Part shown: positions 1 through 13,512 of the stretch, piece after piece
Position numbering within the stretch: the stretch's first letter is position 1
Layout of the letters: each line of letters starts with the position of its first letter
Source: Halocaridina rubra
Taxonomy: Eukaryota > Arthropoda > Malacostraca > Decapoda > Atyidae
Direction of reading: 5' to 3'
Assembly: GCA_037179515.1 (NCBI GenBank)
Contig: JAXCGZ010021045.1
Coordinates: 25,001-89,000, forward strand
Length of the DNA stretch: 64,000 bases
The notes under the pieces: generated by a model
Seen by the model: the letters and a program-made list of their open reading frames with translations, nothing else
Told to the model about the DNA's origin: nothing
Databases searched by the model: none
Program-made: the position numbers and the translations under genes

Positions 1-38
1 GCATTATCCATATCAAAGGGTGTATAGCGAATGGATAA
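1..38 (-). pseudogene. 3' tip of gag/ORF1-like frame, cut by Tigger insertion
   Basis: These bases match the stretch at 27178-27215, the C-terminal end of the gag-like minus-strand frame. The match stops where a Tigger terminus starts at 40. The rest of the same frame appears at 1471-1728 in the opposite orientation. Confidence 0.6.
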
Positions 39-39
39 A

Positions 40-597
40 CAGTGTTCCCCCCCTGTATCGCGTTTCTTGGTTCGCGTTCTCACTGTATCGCTGTTTTCTT
101 TTTTGGGATAAATTATTTATTTTATGGGTGTATGCAAAAATATTAAAATATTGAAAAAATAAAAATTTTCAGTATTTTCATTTTTTTATTGAAAATGTAA
201 ATTTACGTTGCTTTGTTATTTATAATGTAAAGGGTGTTTTTTTAACAGTGCAGGGAGGGTTTATGCAGTACGTAAACGTAAAAATAATTGTAAAATACCT
301 ATGTACATGAGTATGTCATGTAATTACCACTTTATTCACCGTAATTTTATATATCACTTTCATATAAATTTACGTTGCATGCTGTTATTTATGAAGTAGT
401 GGGTGGTTTTTTAACAGTACAGGGAGGGGTTATACAGTACGTAAACGTAAAAATAATTATAAAATACCTATGTACATGAGTATGTCATGTAATTACCACT
501 TCATTCACCGCAATTTTATCTACCACTTTCATGTAAATTTACGTTGCTTGCTGTTATTTATGATGTAAAGGGTGTTTTTTTAACAGTGCAAGGAGGG
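40..597 (+). mobile_element. Tigger T1 element, left part (5' terminus and subterminal repeats)
   Basis: Starts with the T1 terminus CAGTGTTCCCCCCCTGTATC, which closely resembles pogo/Tigger inverted repeats. An A/T-rich subterminal stretch follows, then about three diverged ~160-180 bp units with the recurrent core 'cagtgcaggga' (near 245-260, 410-430 and 580-595). No transposase remains. The sequence stops at 597, where the 3' region of EB1 copy A begins on the other strand, without a closing terminus. The missing end appears to be the inverted piece at 1729-2216. Confidence 0.7.
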
Positions 598-1442
598 TTA
601 TCATTGACTATGAAGCAATATTCTTTTCCTTGGGAGGCGGCGGCACATCTTCTACATCCTCGGGAGCAGCAAACCCATCCTCAGTGGCAAAAAGAATATC
701 CAATATTTTCTAAATACATGCAGTAGCTTCGCCTTCATCTTGACAGAGAACTTTCTCTTAATTTCCCAAAGTAGAAGTCACGTTCTATTTCTAAACCATT
801 TAATGTCAATCTCATCTCCATTAGCTGACTAGACAGTTCTTCAACTTGAGCATTGTTGGAACCTGGGGATCGTGTGGTTGTTGTTGGTCTTGAGGCAATT
901 CGTGATGGCGTTTGTCGAGTTACTCCAGTTGGATGAGCCATAGCTCTAGTTGCACCAGGTAATGGCTTCCTCACAGGTCCACTTTTTCCACATAAAGGTT
1001 CACCACATCTTGCAGCAAGGGCATCATATTCTGCTTCATCATAATTTCTATCGAAGAACTTTTTAAACCACTGTAAAAATTCAAAATTATAATGGAACTT
1101 TTCTTTTATTAGTTTGTCTACAGGTACAATCTTGTCAACATTTACTTTTTTGAAGGAATACTGCAGGATTTTAAAGTTGTTGATATATTCATGTTCTAGA
1201 TTAGTGTTAAATTTAGCACTCTTCAGCATGACGGACCCTGGAAACAATATATCCATAAACTGACAATAAGCCGCGCCTGTCCACAGTTCCTCGACTTTTG
1301 TGTAAGAGGACAAAAGGCAATCGTTGACCCAATCAAGCATATAATGGCGGCTAAGATTTTCAACTCTTGCACTTGTGGAAAAAACGCTTACAGCCATTTT
1401 TACTAAAACTAAACACAAACTAGATAAATGTAGACAGCCAGA
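598..1442 (-). pseudogene. EB1/MAPRE-like retrocopy A (nearly full length, frameshifted)
   Basis: Intronless copy of an end-binding protein, the family that tracks growing microtubule plus ends. The frame opens with MAV at 1397. The N-terminal calponin-homology domain is complete (motifs [30 protein letters not shown]), followed by a Ser/Thr/Pro/Arg linker and the start of the EB1 C-terminal coiled coil ([11 protein letters not shown]). A 5-bp deletion relative to the other copies, near 760, shifts the frame to a stop at 735. Beyond it the acidic tail is still readable (ATEDGF, then a run of P and E/K), with an in-frame TAG. Family length is about 260-290 aa; 220 aa remain before the stop. 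An ancestral-like reading frame through the whole CH domain survives, so expression of a truncated protein cannot be excluded, but damage shared with other copies argues for a pseudogene. Confidence 0.85.
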
Positions 1443-1470
1443 AAGTACTCTGTTGATACTTCGCCTATTA

Positions 1471-1728
1471 GGAGACAGGACTCCATAGGGCTCTTTTTTT
1501 CATTTAGCCCTGATTATAATGCAGTGTGCAATACAATTTTTGATGTACTGAAAATTGATCATGATGGTATTGTTGGGTTTCAACAGTTAAGCAAGACAAA
1601 GTATGTTTTAAAGTTTAGTAAATAATATATTTTTCAAGATTTTTGTGAACAGTATAATGAGAAAGACATCGACGTTGGTAATGGTAAATCAGTAAGAATT
1701 ATTATGTTTAGTAGACAATATATGTATA
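1471..1728 (+). pseudogene. gag/ORF1-like frame adjacent to EB1 copy A
   Basis: Inverted, degenerate copy of the 111-aa frame at 27147-27482. It has the same head-to-head spacing to EB1 as the other two gag-like copies. An internal TAA breaks it near 1622. It ends in TA exactly where a Tigger terminus starts at 1729, so a Tigger probably inserted into this frame. Confidence 0.65.
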
Positions 1729-2317
<589 letters not shown>

Positions 2318-2504
2318 CTATGTGCTTTACTAAGTTATATAAAAAAAATTAATCGAATGATATATTGCCTATGTACATACATAATGCAATAATTAACAGT
2401 ACCAGCTACTCACAAATGTACATACAAATGACTTACAAAAGACAAAATGTTGTTTACAGGTGATTCTTCTATTTCTTTTAATTAAAAATTTCGTAGTTAT
2501 ACTT

Positions 2505-3254
<750 letters not shown>

Positions 3255-3860
3255 TGTTGCCTCACTTATCGCGGTAGTTCGGTTCCGGGACCTGGCGCGA
3301 GCCAGGGAAATTCGCGAAGTAGGAGCCGCCTATATGTACATACCGTATATTTCGGTGTATAAGTCGATGTTTTAGCCCCCAAAAATCAGTCCAAAATTGA
3401 GGGTCGACTTATATAACAATCACAAAAAGCAAACCTTGAAATCTTGTGACATATTGGTGCAGGAAATCAGGCCTAACCTTAGGCTAATACCGACGACAAC
3501 CTCGGTGCGGTAACTATCGATGTAAATACATGTAGCTACTAATGTAAATACTTGTATTTTAATCAATTCACATTCTGATTCGACATTAATAATGTAATAG
3601 AGCTATCATTACCTTAAAATTCCACAAAATGCTATTAATCAAAAGAAAAAGACCATAACAATGTAAACATCATGCAGCCATTTGTAAAATTTCCGATCAG
3701 CTGATTGCTGACGAAACAAAACAATTTACGGTATAAGTGCGTTCACACCAACCCTTTTTTGACCACAGAAATGTTAAATAACAACATCTAGGATAGCATC
3801 AGATCTTTATTTCTCACTAAAATAAATTACAATAAAAAGTATGCAATATGTTTTATTCAT

Positions 3861-6800
3861 TTAAAAACCTTCAAAATTGCTACAATCATCAGCATCTGAT
3901 GCAAAAAGTTTATCAAATAAATCGTCATTTACAGTTTCATCGTAAGGGTCCCAGTCAGAATCTGGTAAGTCAACTTCGGCTTCGTCTTCATCTTCACTCT
4001 CATACAGAAGGATAAATGATGAAAGAAATGAAGAAAAGAAAAATTTTCATTACAGAGTTCTTCCAGACAAAGGGAGATAAAGAAGATAATGACAGAAGAT
4101 CAGGGGATGGGGCCTCATTAAGTATGTTATACACAAATGCTGATGGATTAGCTGGTAAGGCAGTAGAATTAAAAGATAGGATTCACAACAGTAAGGCAGA
4201 TATAGTAGCAATTACAGAGACTAAGTTGAGTGAGGACATAAACAGTGTCACAGTTTTTCCTAAGGATTTCAGAATACTAAGGGTTGAAAGATCTGAGAGG
4301 ACTGGTGGAGGGATAGCACTGCTCATGAGTGAAAGGATTCAAGTTGAAGAAATAAACTTGGGCTATAGAAAGTGAGTTCAAGGAATTTCTTGTTGCTCGC
4401 ATAAATACTGGGTCAGAGAGCAGTATAATAACTGTTGTATACAACCCACCAAGGAACCAAAATAGGCTTGAAGTTTATGAGGAAAGTCATATAGGTACTA
4501 TTGAAGTCATAAACTCAGTTGTTAACATGGCACGGGAAAAAAAATGTAGGATTTTGATTATGGGAGACTTTAATCATAAAAGAGATAGATTGGATAAATC
4601 TTGACCCACACAGTGGTGAGGACTCATTCGGGGCAAGATTCCTAGATTGCATACAAGGGAATTTCCTACACCAACATGTAATGGAACCAACAAGGGCCAG
4701 GGGTGGGGATGAGCCATCACTACTTGATCTAGTGTTCACAGATAATGTGTTGGATATTGAAAAAAATGAGTATGAACCACCAATTGGAAAGAGTGACCAC
4801 TATGTGTTGTTGATGGAGTATATCATTGAAGATCTTCTTCCTGAGAGTAGAGGCACTGAGGACATGAGGAGGAACTATCGGAATGGAGATTACATCAAAA
4901 TGAATGAGCTTTTTGCAGTTATTGACTGGAGAACCTTATTTTACAACAAATCTGTACAAGAAATGTATGACATCTTTTGTGAGAAATATGGGAAGATAGT
5001 AGATTGCTGCATACCTGTCACCAAAGTAGGTGTAATTCATGCCAAGAGAAATGGTTCGATAATGGGTGTAAAAGAGCTAAGGAGTGGAGAGACAAATGCT
5101 GGAAAAGGTATAGGAGGAGAAAAAACATAAATGCCTGGCAAACCTACAAAAGAGCAAGAAATGACTACCTAAGTAAAAGGAGAGAGGCAGATAGGGACAT
5201 CACCAGGAAGGCTAAAGAAAATCCCAAGCTTTTCCACAGCTTTATCAGAGGAAAACTGAAGGTAAAAGAACAGGTTTTAAGGCTAAAGAGAGCGGATGGA
5301 AGCATCACTGAGACGGATAAAGAGATCTGCAAAGAATTGAACAAGGAGTTTGTCAGTATTTACAGTAGAAAATACCCCACCCCCTCAGATTGCAGTGATA
5401 GAAGCTCAAGGGCCGGTATTAGAGAACATCATCCTTACAGCCACAGAGGTATGCAAAGCGCTGATGGATTTAGATGTTCATAAAGCTACAGGTCCTGATG
5501 ACATATCCCCTCATGTGCTTAAAAAATGCGCAAACACTATCAGTGGCACTGAGTATCATATTTAAGGAGTCACTGGAGTCGGGGGAGATTCCAAGATGCT
5601 GGAAACAAGCAAATGTGATACCTATCTTCAAAAAGGGAAGGAGGGATACGGCTCTGAACTATAGACCAGTTTCCTTGACCAGCATAGTTTACAAAGTTAT
5701 GGAGAAACTACTAAGGAAACATATCTCTCTTCACTTGGAATCCTTCAACTTTTTGTCAGTGAGGCAACATGGCTTCAGAGAAGGTAGATCAACAGTAACA
5801 AACTTATTTGAATTTTATGATGAGGTAAGCCAAATCTTACAGGAAAGAGAGGGCTGGGCAGATTGCTTATTCCTAGACTTCCAGAAAGCGTTTGACACTG
5901 TTCCACATGGGAGACTTATTAGGAAGCTGCAATCAATGGCTAGAATAGGTGGAAATGTTTTGGAATGGATAAAAACTTACTTAGAAGGAAGGGAACAGAG
6001 GGTTAGAGTAAGACACTCAGTGTCTGAATGGAGAAGAGTTAGTAGTGGAGTTCCACTGGGTTCAGTTTTAGGGCCACTTTTGTTCCTTGTATATGTAAAT
6101 GACCTACCAGAGTCTGTAAATTCATTCATGAATATGTTTGCAGATGATGCAAAGATTGTGAAGAAAGTAAAAAATGAGAACAATGGTAGAGAACTTCAGG
6201 AGGATCTAAATAATCTGCATGAGTGGTCAGAAAAGTGGCTAATGAAATTCAATACTTCAAAATGTAAGGTAATGAGAATGGGTACAAGTGCAAGAAGGCC
6301 CAAGCTTGACTACTCGGTGGCTGGAGTACAACTTCAAGAGACAGAAAATGAGAGAGATCTAGGAGTAAACATACTGGCAGATTTGTTTCCAGAAATACAT
6401 ATAAATGGCATAGTAAGGGCAGCATATGCATTCTTATCAAATGTAAGGGTAGCCTTCAGGCACATGGACAAGGAAATGTTCAGAAATATTTATGTAACCT
6501 ATGTGAGGCCAAAACTCGAATATGTAGCCCCCTTTTGGAATCCGCACTTGAAAAAGCACATAGCTAAGCTTGAAAAAGTTCAAAGACATGCCACGAAACT
6601 GGTGCCAGAAATACGCAATCTCAGTTATGATGAGAGGCTGAGGGAATTAGACTTACCATCACTCGAAGCTAGAAGAGTGAGGGGGGATATGGTGACAGTG
6701 TTTAAATTCCTTCATGGTTTTGATAGAGTGGATAGGGATCGATATTTTGATATGGCTGGCTCTAGAACTAGAGGTCATAGTTTGAAGCTTCGTAAGAAAA

Positions 6801-8181
6801 CTTGTTTGCAGGATGTAAGGAAATACTTTTTCAGTGTAAGAGTAGTTGATAATTGGAATTCGCTAAGCGAGGAGGTAGTTAATGCTATCTCAATCCATAG
6901 TTTTAAGGACAGGTATGATAAGTATCACTAAGTATAAAATGGAAGCGATGAGGAGACGGGAAGATACGAGCTTTGGGCTCTTTCCCGTAAACACAATTAG
7001 GTAATCACAGATCATCCTCGGTGCCATCCATTGCATTAGAGATACCGCATTTTTTGAATGACTTTACTATGCTTTCTGTTTTCACATTACCCCAAGACTT
7101 TATCAGAAACTCACACAAAACATCCAATGATGCAGCACGCATAGCTCCACCTTTTGTGAATGACTTCTCCATGTAGCATCCAGTTCCATTCCTCGCTCAC
7201 ATTATCTTTAAATGGTTTATTTAAACTTACGTCTAACGGTTGGAGTAAAGAGGTCAAACCACCAGGTATAACTGCCATATCAGTATTAGTTCGTGATAAT
7301 CTGGCTTTAGAATTCTCTGTTATGTGGCTGCGAAACATGTCCCAAACCAATAGACTTCGTTCCTTTCTTATTCCACCCAGATGTCTGTTCCAAACGTTTT
7401 CTATCCACAATTTTACGCCATTTTCATCCATCCAGCCTTTTTCATGAAAGTGAACAAATACTCCAGATGGAAAATTTATTTTAGGCTTAGTTTTTCGCTT
7501 AAAAATTATCATGGGCTTCAGTTTCGTTCCGTCAGCCATGCAAGATAAAACGACCGTAAACCTTGTCTTTTCATGACCTGTACCTCTAACGTGCACGGTT
7601 TTTGTGCCTTTTGTATCAGCAGTTCTGTCACCCATCATATCAAAGTTTAATGGGGTCTCATCCATGTTTCCGATACATGACAGAAGATATTGATGTTTTT
7701 GCCTCATCCCAATAACAAATCGATGAAAACTGGTAACTTTATGTTCAAGGTCTCTTGGTAGCTTTTGAGCGATTTTCGTTTTTTGGCGTATCACAAGGTT
7801 CTTTCTATTCATGAAACGACTACACCACCCAACTGTTGCTTTAAAGTCCTTACTTTGGTCTTTGTTGGCTTTTGCCCATTTTAATGCATGTGATCTTATT
7901 TTATTTCGTGTTACTATGGATCCATCCTGTCTTAGTTCAAGTACCCTCTTTGCAACATGATCCTCCAACTCTGGCCAAAGAACGTTTCCTCGTCTCATCG
8001 CGCATTTGTTTCGGCATGTTTCTCAACTTATCTTCATTCTTTCTCCGGTCTCTTACTAACTTCTCATCCACATCAAAAGTTCTCGCTGCAGCACAGTTGT
8101 TTGATGCCTTAGCAACTTCGATGACTTTTAGTTTAAAACTGGCTTCGTATTTTCTTTTCTGCGTTTTGTTGGCGGCTCCAT
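3861..8181 (-). pseudogene. pogo-like transposase, split by a LINE and frameshifted
   Basis: Start codon at 8181 (MEPPTKRRK). The reading continues as an N-terminal helix-turn-helix (FKLKVIEVAKASNNCAAAR), then, after two frameshifts, a CENP-B-like DNA-binding region (ALKWAKANK, VGWCSRFMNRKNL) and a DDE domain with NMDETPLNFDM (first D), LLVWDMFRSH (second D) and LLQPLDVSLNKPFK (third D). The 295-codon block 7111-7998 is the best preserved part. After another shift the C-terminal segment is interrupted by the CR1 LINE and resumes at 3861-4004 as a strongly acidic tail (SEDEDEAEVDLPDSDWDPYD) ending in TAA. Role when intact: cut-and-paste transposition at TA. Now inactive. Confidence 0.88.
4005..7008 (+). 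mobile_element. CR1-like LINE copy 1 (5' truncated, frameshifted ORF2)
   Basis: Non-LTR retrotransposon inserted into the acidic-tail codons of the pogo transposase. It keeps the end of ORF1, an ORF1-stop/ORF2-ATG junction (TAA, two bases, ATG near 4121), an endonuclease domain (AITETKLSED, SDHYVLL) and a reverse transcriptase (YRPVSLTS, LDFQKAFD, FADDAK). Compared with copy 2 it has single-base insertions near 4363 and 4580, a 12-bp deletion near 5190, a 2-bp loss near 5350 and a small change near 5535. The RT motif reads GVPLGS instead of GVPQGS. From 5474 the frame is open to the stop at 6931. The 3' end is the short motif acacaattaggtaatcac, shared with copy 2. Confidence 0.88.
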
Positions 8182-8859
8182 GGGTAGCTTAAGTGTAAAA
8201 AATATTTAAAGAATTTTCTCTGGTTAGTAGGAGAGTTAGGACCAGACTGAATTAGAGAGAAAACGAAGTGAAAGTATGAGTATGCAAACTACCAACAGAA
8301 GCTGTTTGATGAGGTAGTACGGTAGTTGTGCTTAGAAGAGGAAGAAGAAGGCGGGGGCTGTTAGTTGCTATAATAAGCTTGTCAACTGCTTGGAACGTTT
8401 CGAATAATTCACCCCTATGAACAAGCTTTTGTTTACGTTACGATCGTGCGGAGAAATGAATCTATTTCGTCATTTTTATAGAGATTTTTATTAATACTAC
8501 CTTATATATTATTTCATATTGTAAGTAGAACAATGTTTGTAATAACATACCGGTAGTCTTTAATTAATACCCGGTGTTTTATATATGGTAACTTTTACAC
8601 TGCTGCTTAGGCTAGCCTATAACTTAGGCGAGTTTCGTATTTCAACTTTTAAACTGCTACTTAGGCTAGCCGATAATTTACGGTAGGCGAGTTCTGTATT
8701 TTAGAGGTCGACCTATACCTCAGATATTAGTAAAAAGCATAAAAAAATTAATCTCACTTTTGGGTCGACTTATCTGTAGGCCGACTTATACACCGAAATA
8801 TACGGTAGATATTTTAATATATTTTTACGTTTACACTATATAAACTGTCCCAGTACTGT

Positions 8860-9785
8860 TAACATACCACCCTTTACTTCATAGATAACATCATGCAAGC
8901 GTAAATTTATATGAAAGTGGTAGGAAAACTTACCGTGAATGTGGTGATGACGTGACATACATACTCATTTACAATTATTTTTTCGTTTACGTACTGTATA
9001 AACCCTCCCTGCACTGTTAAAAAAAACACCCTTAACATTATAGATAACAGCAAGCAACGTAAATTTTTATGAAAGTGATAGGAAAACTTACCGTGAATGT
9101 GATGATGACGTGACATACATACTCATTTACAATTATTTTTTCGTTTACTTACTGTATAAACCCTCCCTGCACTGTTAAAAAAACACCCTTTACATTATAA
9201 ATAACAGCAAGCAACGTAAATTTTTATGAAAGTGATAGATAAAATTACGGTGAATAAGGTGATAATGACGTGACATACATACTCATTTACAATTATTTTT
9301 TCGTTTACGTAGTGTATAAACCCTCCCTGCACTGTTAAAAAAACACCCTTTACATTATAAATAACAGCAAGCAACGTAAATTTTTATGAAAGTGATAGGA
9401 AAACTTACTGTGAATGTGATGATGTGACATACATACTCATTTACAATTATTCTTTCGTTTACGTACTGTATAAACCCTCCCTGCACTGTTAAAAAAACAC
9501 CCTTTACATTATAAATAACAGCAAGCAACGTAAATCTTTATGAAAGTGATAGATAAAATTACGATGAATGAGGTGATGACGTGACACTCATTTACAATTA
9601 TTTTTTCGTTTACGAACTATAAACCCTCCCTGCACTGTTAAAAAAAAACACGCTTTACATTATAAATAACAGCACGCAATGTAAATTTTTATGAAAGTGA
9701 TAGATAAAATTACGGTGAATGAGGTGATGATGACGGGACATACATTTGTACATGATAGGTAAACTTACCGTGTTTGAGGTGATGA
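8860..9785 (+). repeat. T1 3' subterminal tandem repeats (~150-160 bp units)
   Basis: About six units, each with the core 'ccctccctgcactgtta' followed by 'cattataaataacagca'. Spacings between successive cores starting at 9010 are roughly 158, 160, 154 and 149 bp. The same unit recurs at 245-600, 1845-2215, 16600-16820 and 45010-45240, always next to a T1 terminus. Confidence 0.85.
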
Positions 9786-9833
9786 TCATCATTCTCGACC
9801 CCGGAGGAAATTATTTCGCAGCCAATAAAAGCT

Positions 9834-11595
9834 TTACGGTTGCTTTTTGGTGGAGAAGAACATGGTAATGGGGAGTTGCTGCTGTTGTTTCTTCAATTGT
9901 TGGAACATGGCACGGTAAGGAGTCGTGGCATCGTCGAGAAAATTACAGAAGGTCACCGAACGAACCATATTTTCGTCATGTTCCTGCGAGAGTTGTTGGA
10001 ATGCTTTGTAATGTTCATACATGGCTGCCAAGCGTTCGAGTGTAAGGCCAGGGTCTCCAGTTGGTTCGTGCGATTCCTCAAGTTCTTCCGATTCTTCGCT
10101 CGCTGATTTCGTCATTTCATCCAAGTCTTCATCACTCAGAGGCTGCGAGTGGCAGTCAATCAGTTCATTGATATCTTCGGGAGTCATATCTTTAAAGCCA
10201 TCTCCTCCTAGCAATGCAGCCAACTTCACAGCTTTCGCAACTGCTGCCTTCTGCACCTCGACAGGAGCAAATCCCTTGTAGTCGTGGATGATTTCGGGCC
10301 ACAATTTCATCCAGCTGGCATTGATTATGGCCGACTTCATCTCTTTGATTGCTTTCTGAATATTTTTTAGGCATGTGGCAATCGTGTAATTACGCCAGTA
10401 AGTCTTCAGTGAGAAGTCTTTGTCCGAATCCATGGAATCAACTAGGTTCGCCAGGGCATTTCGTGTGTATAGGGCCTTGAACGCACGAATAACGCCTTGA
10501 TCCATAGGCTGAATCAGTGACGTCGTATTCGGTGGCAGGAACTCAACTTGAACACCGTCATATTGGAGCTTGGTTGCGTGGCCACCAGCATTATCCATCA
10601 AAAGAAGGACTTTAAATTCTAGGCCTTTTTCCATAAGATAAAGTTTTACCTGAGGGATAAAGCATTGGTGAAACCAGTCCAATGTGAGGCTTTTCGTGAT
10701 CCAGGCCTTGGGGTTATGCATCCAATACACTGGCAGCAGATTCTTATTCTTGTTCTTCAAAGCCCTAGGGTTCTTTGACTTGTAGATAAGCCCGGGCTTT
10801 AACATAAAGCCCGCAGCATTCCCGCACATGATGAGGGTAACACGATCTTTGTGCGCTTTAAATCCCGGGGCTTTAGCTTCTTGAAGAGAAAAGTGCGAGA
10901 TGGCATTCTCTTCCAAAATAACCCAGCCTCATCCATGTTGAAGACTTGCTCAGGAACATATTCCCCTCGGCGATAATTTTCTTGAAGTCATTCTTGACGT
11001 AATTTTCTGCGGCAGCTGTATCTACAGAGGCAGCCTCGCCATAAACTGAAACGCTCTTTAGGCCATAGCGTTTTTGAAATCTGAAGAACCAACCCCTGCT
11101 AGCAACGAACGGTTGTATCCTCGATGGAGAATCGCTGGAGGGTCCTGGTTGTGGGTCGTCGATATCTTCTTCTCTCCCCTCCTCTCGACGGTCGCCACTG
11201 TCGTCATCGGGTTCATTTGCAGCGAATGTCCCGTACAGCTTCTTCGCCTTTGTTTTTATGATATTGGTGTCTAAGCTGATGTTTTTTCTGCAAGCAGCAA
11301 TCCACAGGGCCAAAGCAGCTTCCATGCGCACTACTGCCTTATTGCGGGGTGATACGAGCCTCTTCGCCGATTTATTAAAAGAAATGCTCGCTGCTTTCCT
11401 GATCTTTGCCTCGTCCTTTTTTATGTAACGCACAGTAGATTTATTGAGGCCAAAATAGCGGCCGACATCCACAAACTTTTTTCCTTCTTTCAACATATCT
11501 AAGAGTTTCACTTTATCTACAATGGTTAACATTTTCCTTTGCCGCTTAGGCTCACTACAAGAAGCCTTAGAAGATGAAGGATGCTTGGGAGGCAT
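9834..11595 (-). pseudogene. Tigger-1-like (T1) transposase, two frameshifts
   Basis: Starts MPPKHPSSSKA at 11595. The pogo/psq-type helix-turn-helix is at residues ~18-65 (KVKLLDMLKEGKKFVDVGRY, STVRYIKKDEA). A CENP-B-type second HTH follows (ALWIAACRKNISL, GWFFRFQKRYGL). A lost base near 10968 shifts the frame just before the first catalytic Asp (readable in another frame as NMDEAGLFWKRMPSR), and a second shift near 10910 restores the downstream frame. The C-terminal frame holds KSKNPRALKN, LLLMDNAGGH (second D) and NTTSLIQPMDQGVIRA (third D), then an acidic/Gln-rich tail ending MFFSTKKQP. The ancestral protein would be about 585 aa, normal for Tigger. Only two small lesions suggest recent inactivation. 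Confidence 0.9.
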
Positions 11596-11799
11596 TGCAA
11601 AGGTTTTAATATGCGAGTAAAAAAAATCACAAGCAAAACGTATTAGTAAGCACAACGAGAACGGCGCACACGAGAGTTAGACTGAGCGAGTGAGGCGGCA
11701 CATTGGAAATTGGAGGGAAAAGCAAACTGCAATGAAAAAGCCAATCAGACCCCATGATACAAAAAATATTGAAAAACAATTCTGTGATTCATTGTCTCC

Positions 11800-12183
11800 C
11801 GACCTTTCAGCCAATAGCATTCCATGAACTATCTCACGTAGGTGAGAGCCTTTTCGTTTCCGAAACGTTGATAGCGGTATCGTATTTTACATGGTGTAAT
11901 ACTGTTAGTACTTTGTTTTTTATTAATTTTTACTGTTTTATTATTCTTAGGCTAGGAAATACTTGTTTTATCAATAAAATAATGAAAATTTTAATATTCA
12001 CTAGGTCACGCGGGTGAGAGCCTTTTCCTTTTCCGAAACGTTGATAGCGGTATCATATTTTACATGGTAAAAGTACTTTTAGTACTTTATATGTTTTTTT
12101 TAATAATTTTTTACCGTTTTATTATTCTTAGGCCAGGAAATACTTGTTTTATCAATAAAATAATGAAAATTTTAATATTCATT
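11800..12183 (-). repeat. T1 5' subterminal repeats
   Basis: Two related units of ~190 bp with the shared text 'gtgagagccttttc', 'cgaaacgttgatagcggtat' and 'ttttatcaataaaataatga'. Reversed relatives occur at 15570-16250, 44459-44800 and 49190-49490. This array differs in sequence from the 3' subterminal array. Confidence 0.75.
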
Positions 12184-13512
12184 AGGAATCTTTAGTACTT
12201 AATGGACTGTATTTAATTTTAGGGATCTGGTGAGCATGCCAAAAAAACGTTAGGCTAGCCTGTGATAATCATAAATATTGAAATTACACAATATGGTAGG
12301 CCTAGCCTAGAAAAATCCAAATATATTAAGTGAATGGTAATGCTACTTTCACTAGGCTACTGGGATAAAACGTACACATTATATAAAAAATAACATATAA
12401 TATAATAGAAAACAATTTATGATTGTCATTCAAAAAATACAAATAAATAACAACTTGGATTATATCAAATGACACTTTGTGCTTCAAAAATATATTGTTG
12501 CAAATATATAAAGAGGTATTTAATGACATAAATGCCGCAAGGCTAAGAAAAACTTGAAATTATATATTTTCACAATAAACCACTGTAGCCTTGGCTTAGT
12601 GTTCCTTTCTAGGCTTCAAAACATAGAATCATCTACTGAGCCAAAATCACAATATATGACACTAATGTAGGCCATAAAATCAACAAGATCAAATGTCACA
12701 GATTACTGAAAATATTAAGTGACACCCAAATCACAATGCAACAGAAGCATCCCAGCTCAAGCAGGATAGGATAGCATTGAGACCTAGTCTGGAGAAGATA
12801 GGCCAGGCTAACCTATTGTTCATATGACAGCTTAGGGTATTGTTTCTTTACCATATATACATATATCAGACTGTATTCTTTACCATATATACATATATCA
12901 GACGGTATACATCAACACTCTACCGTGTCACCTTATATTTTAACTTATTAAACTTATCTTGATAGGTGATGGGTAGATCTAAGCGGGTATTTCACAGTTT
13001 TAGTAATTTTTTTTTTGGCCATGACTCTCTCTCTCAGAGCTGGGGAAAAAAGTGGCAAACTCTCCGCCTGTAATCAAGAGTGTATCAGTGTTCAAAAGGG
13101 TTACAAATGACTTAAGAAATATTCCTAGATAACTTATTTATCATTACCTTACCAAGCTAGAAGCTGTTAAATCTGCGTGCCTCCCTTACAATAAACTACT
13201 GAAATCTAATCATTTGATAAATACAAAATATACATACATATAATATTCAGTGACGAAGTCATGATCAAAATACGAAAAAAAAAAATTCAGCGTCTGCATA
13301 CAAATAAGTAGTAGTATCCACCTTTTTTTTTATTATTAAAATTAGAGAATAAGAGCAAGGGAGTCAGATTACAAAAATAGAAAATTTAATAAATATAAAC
13401 AAGCAAATGTACATCTCTGAAACCATTTTATTTTCATTGGGATGGAGAAAGCACAAACAAACCCAAATGTTCTCTGTGACGTCATACCTGTTGGCCTGAA
13501 CTTTTCAGGACA
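12184..13512 (+). repeat. Segment duplicated at 34197-35747 (part of an EB1-interrupting insertion)
   Basis: Near-identical to 34197-35747 apart from a (TA)n expansion and a ~120 bp internal duplication in the second copy. No credible coding frame. In the second copy this sequence is the right part of a 1.7 kb insertion inside EB1; here its left part has been replaced by the truncated T1 element. Confidence 0.85.

Larger units (their letters stand above)
3343..8805 (-). mobile_element. pogo-family transposon with TA target duplication, nested in T1
   Basis: Terminal inverted repeats of 25 bp, matching at 24 positions, lie at 3343-3367 (CCGTATATTTCGGTGTATAA and onward) and 8781-8805. Both sides are flanked by TA (3341-3342 and 8806-8807). 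The empty target is visible in related T1 ends near 1810-1826 and, reversed, near 16848-16858. Minus the CR1 insert (4005-7008) the element is about 2.46 kb, a normal size for a one-gene pogo element. Confidence 0.88.

Noticed and set aside
735..1397. EB1 copy A as a functional gene
   Set aside because: The 5-bp deletion removes the conserved C-terminal domain, a TAG follows, and the copy lies in the array of damaged copies. The open CH domain alone is weak evidence.
8860..9785. CRISPR-like or cellular satellite array
   Set aside because: Eukaryotic context, whole ~155 bp units repeat without unique spacers, and the unit always abuts T1 ends.
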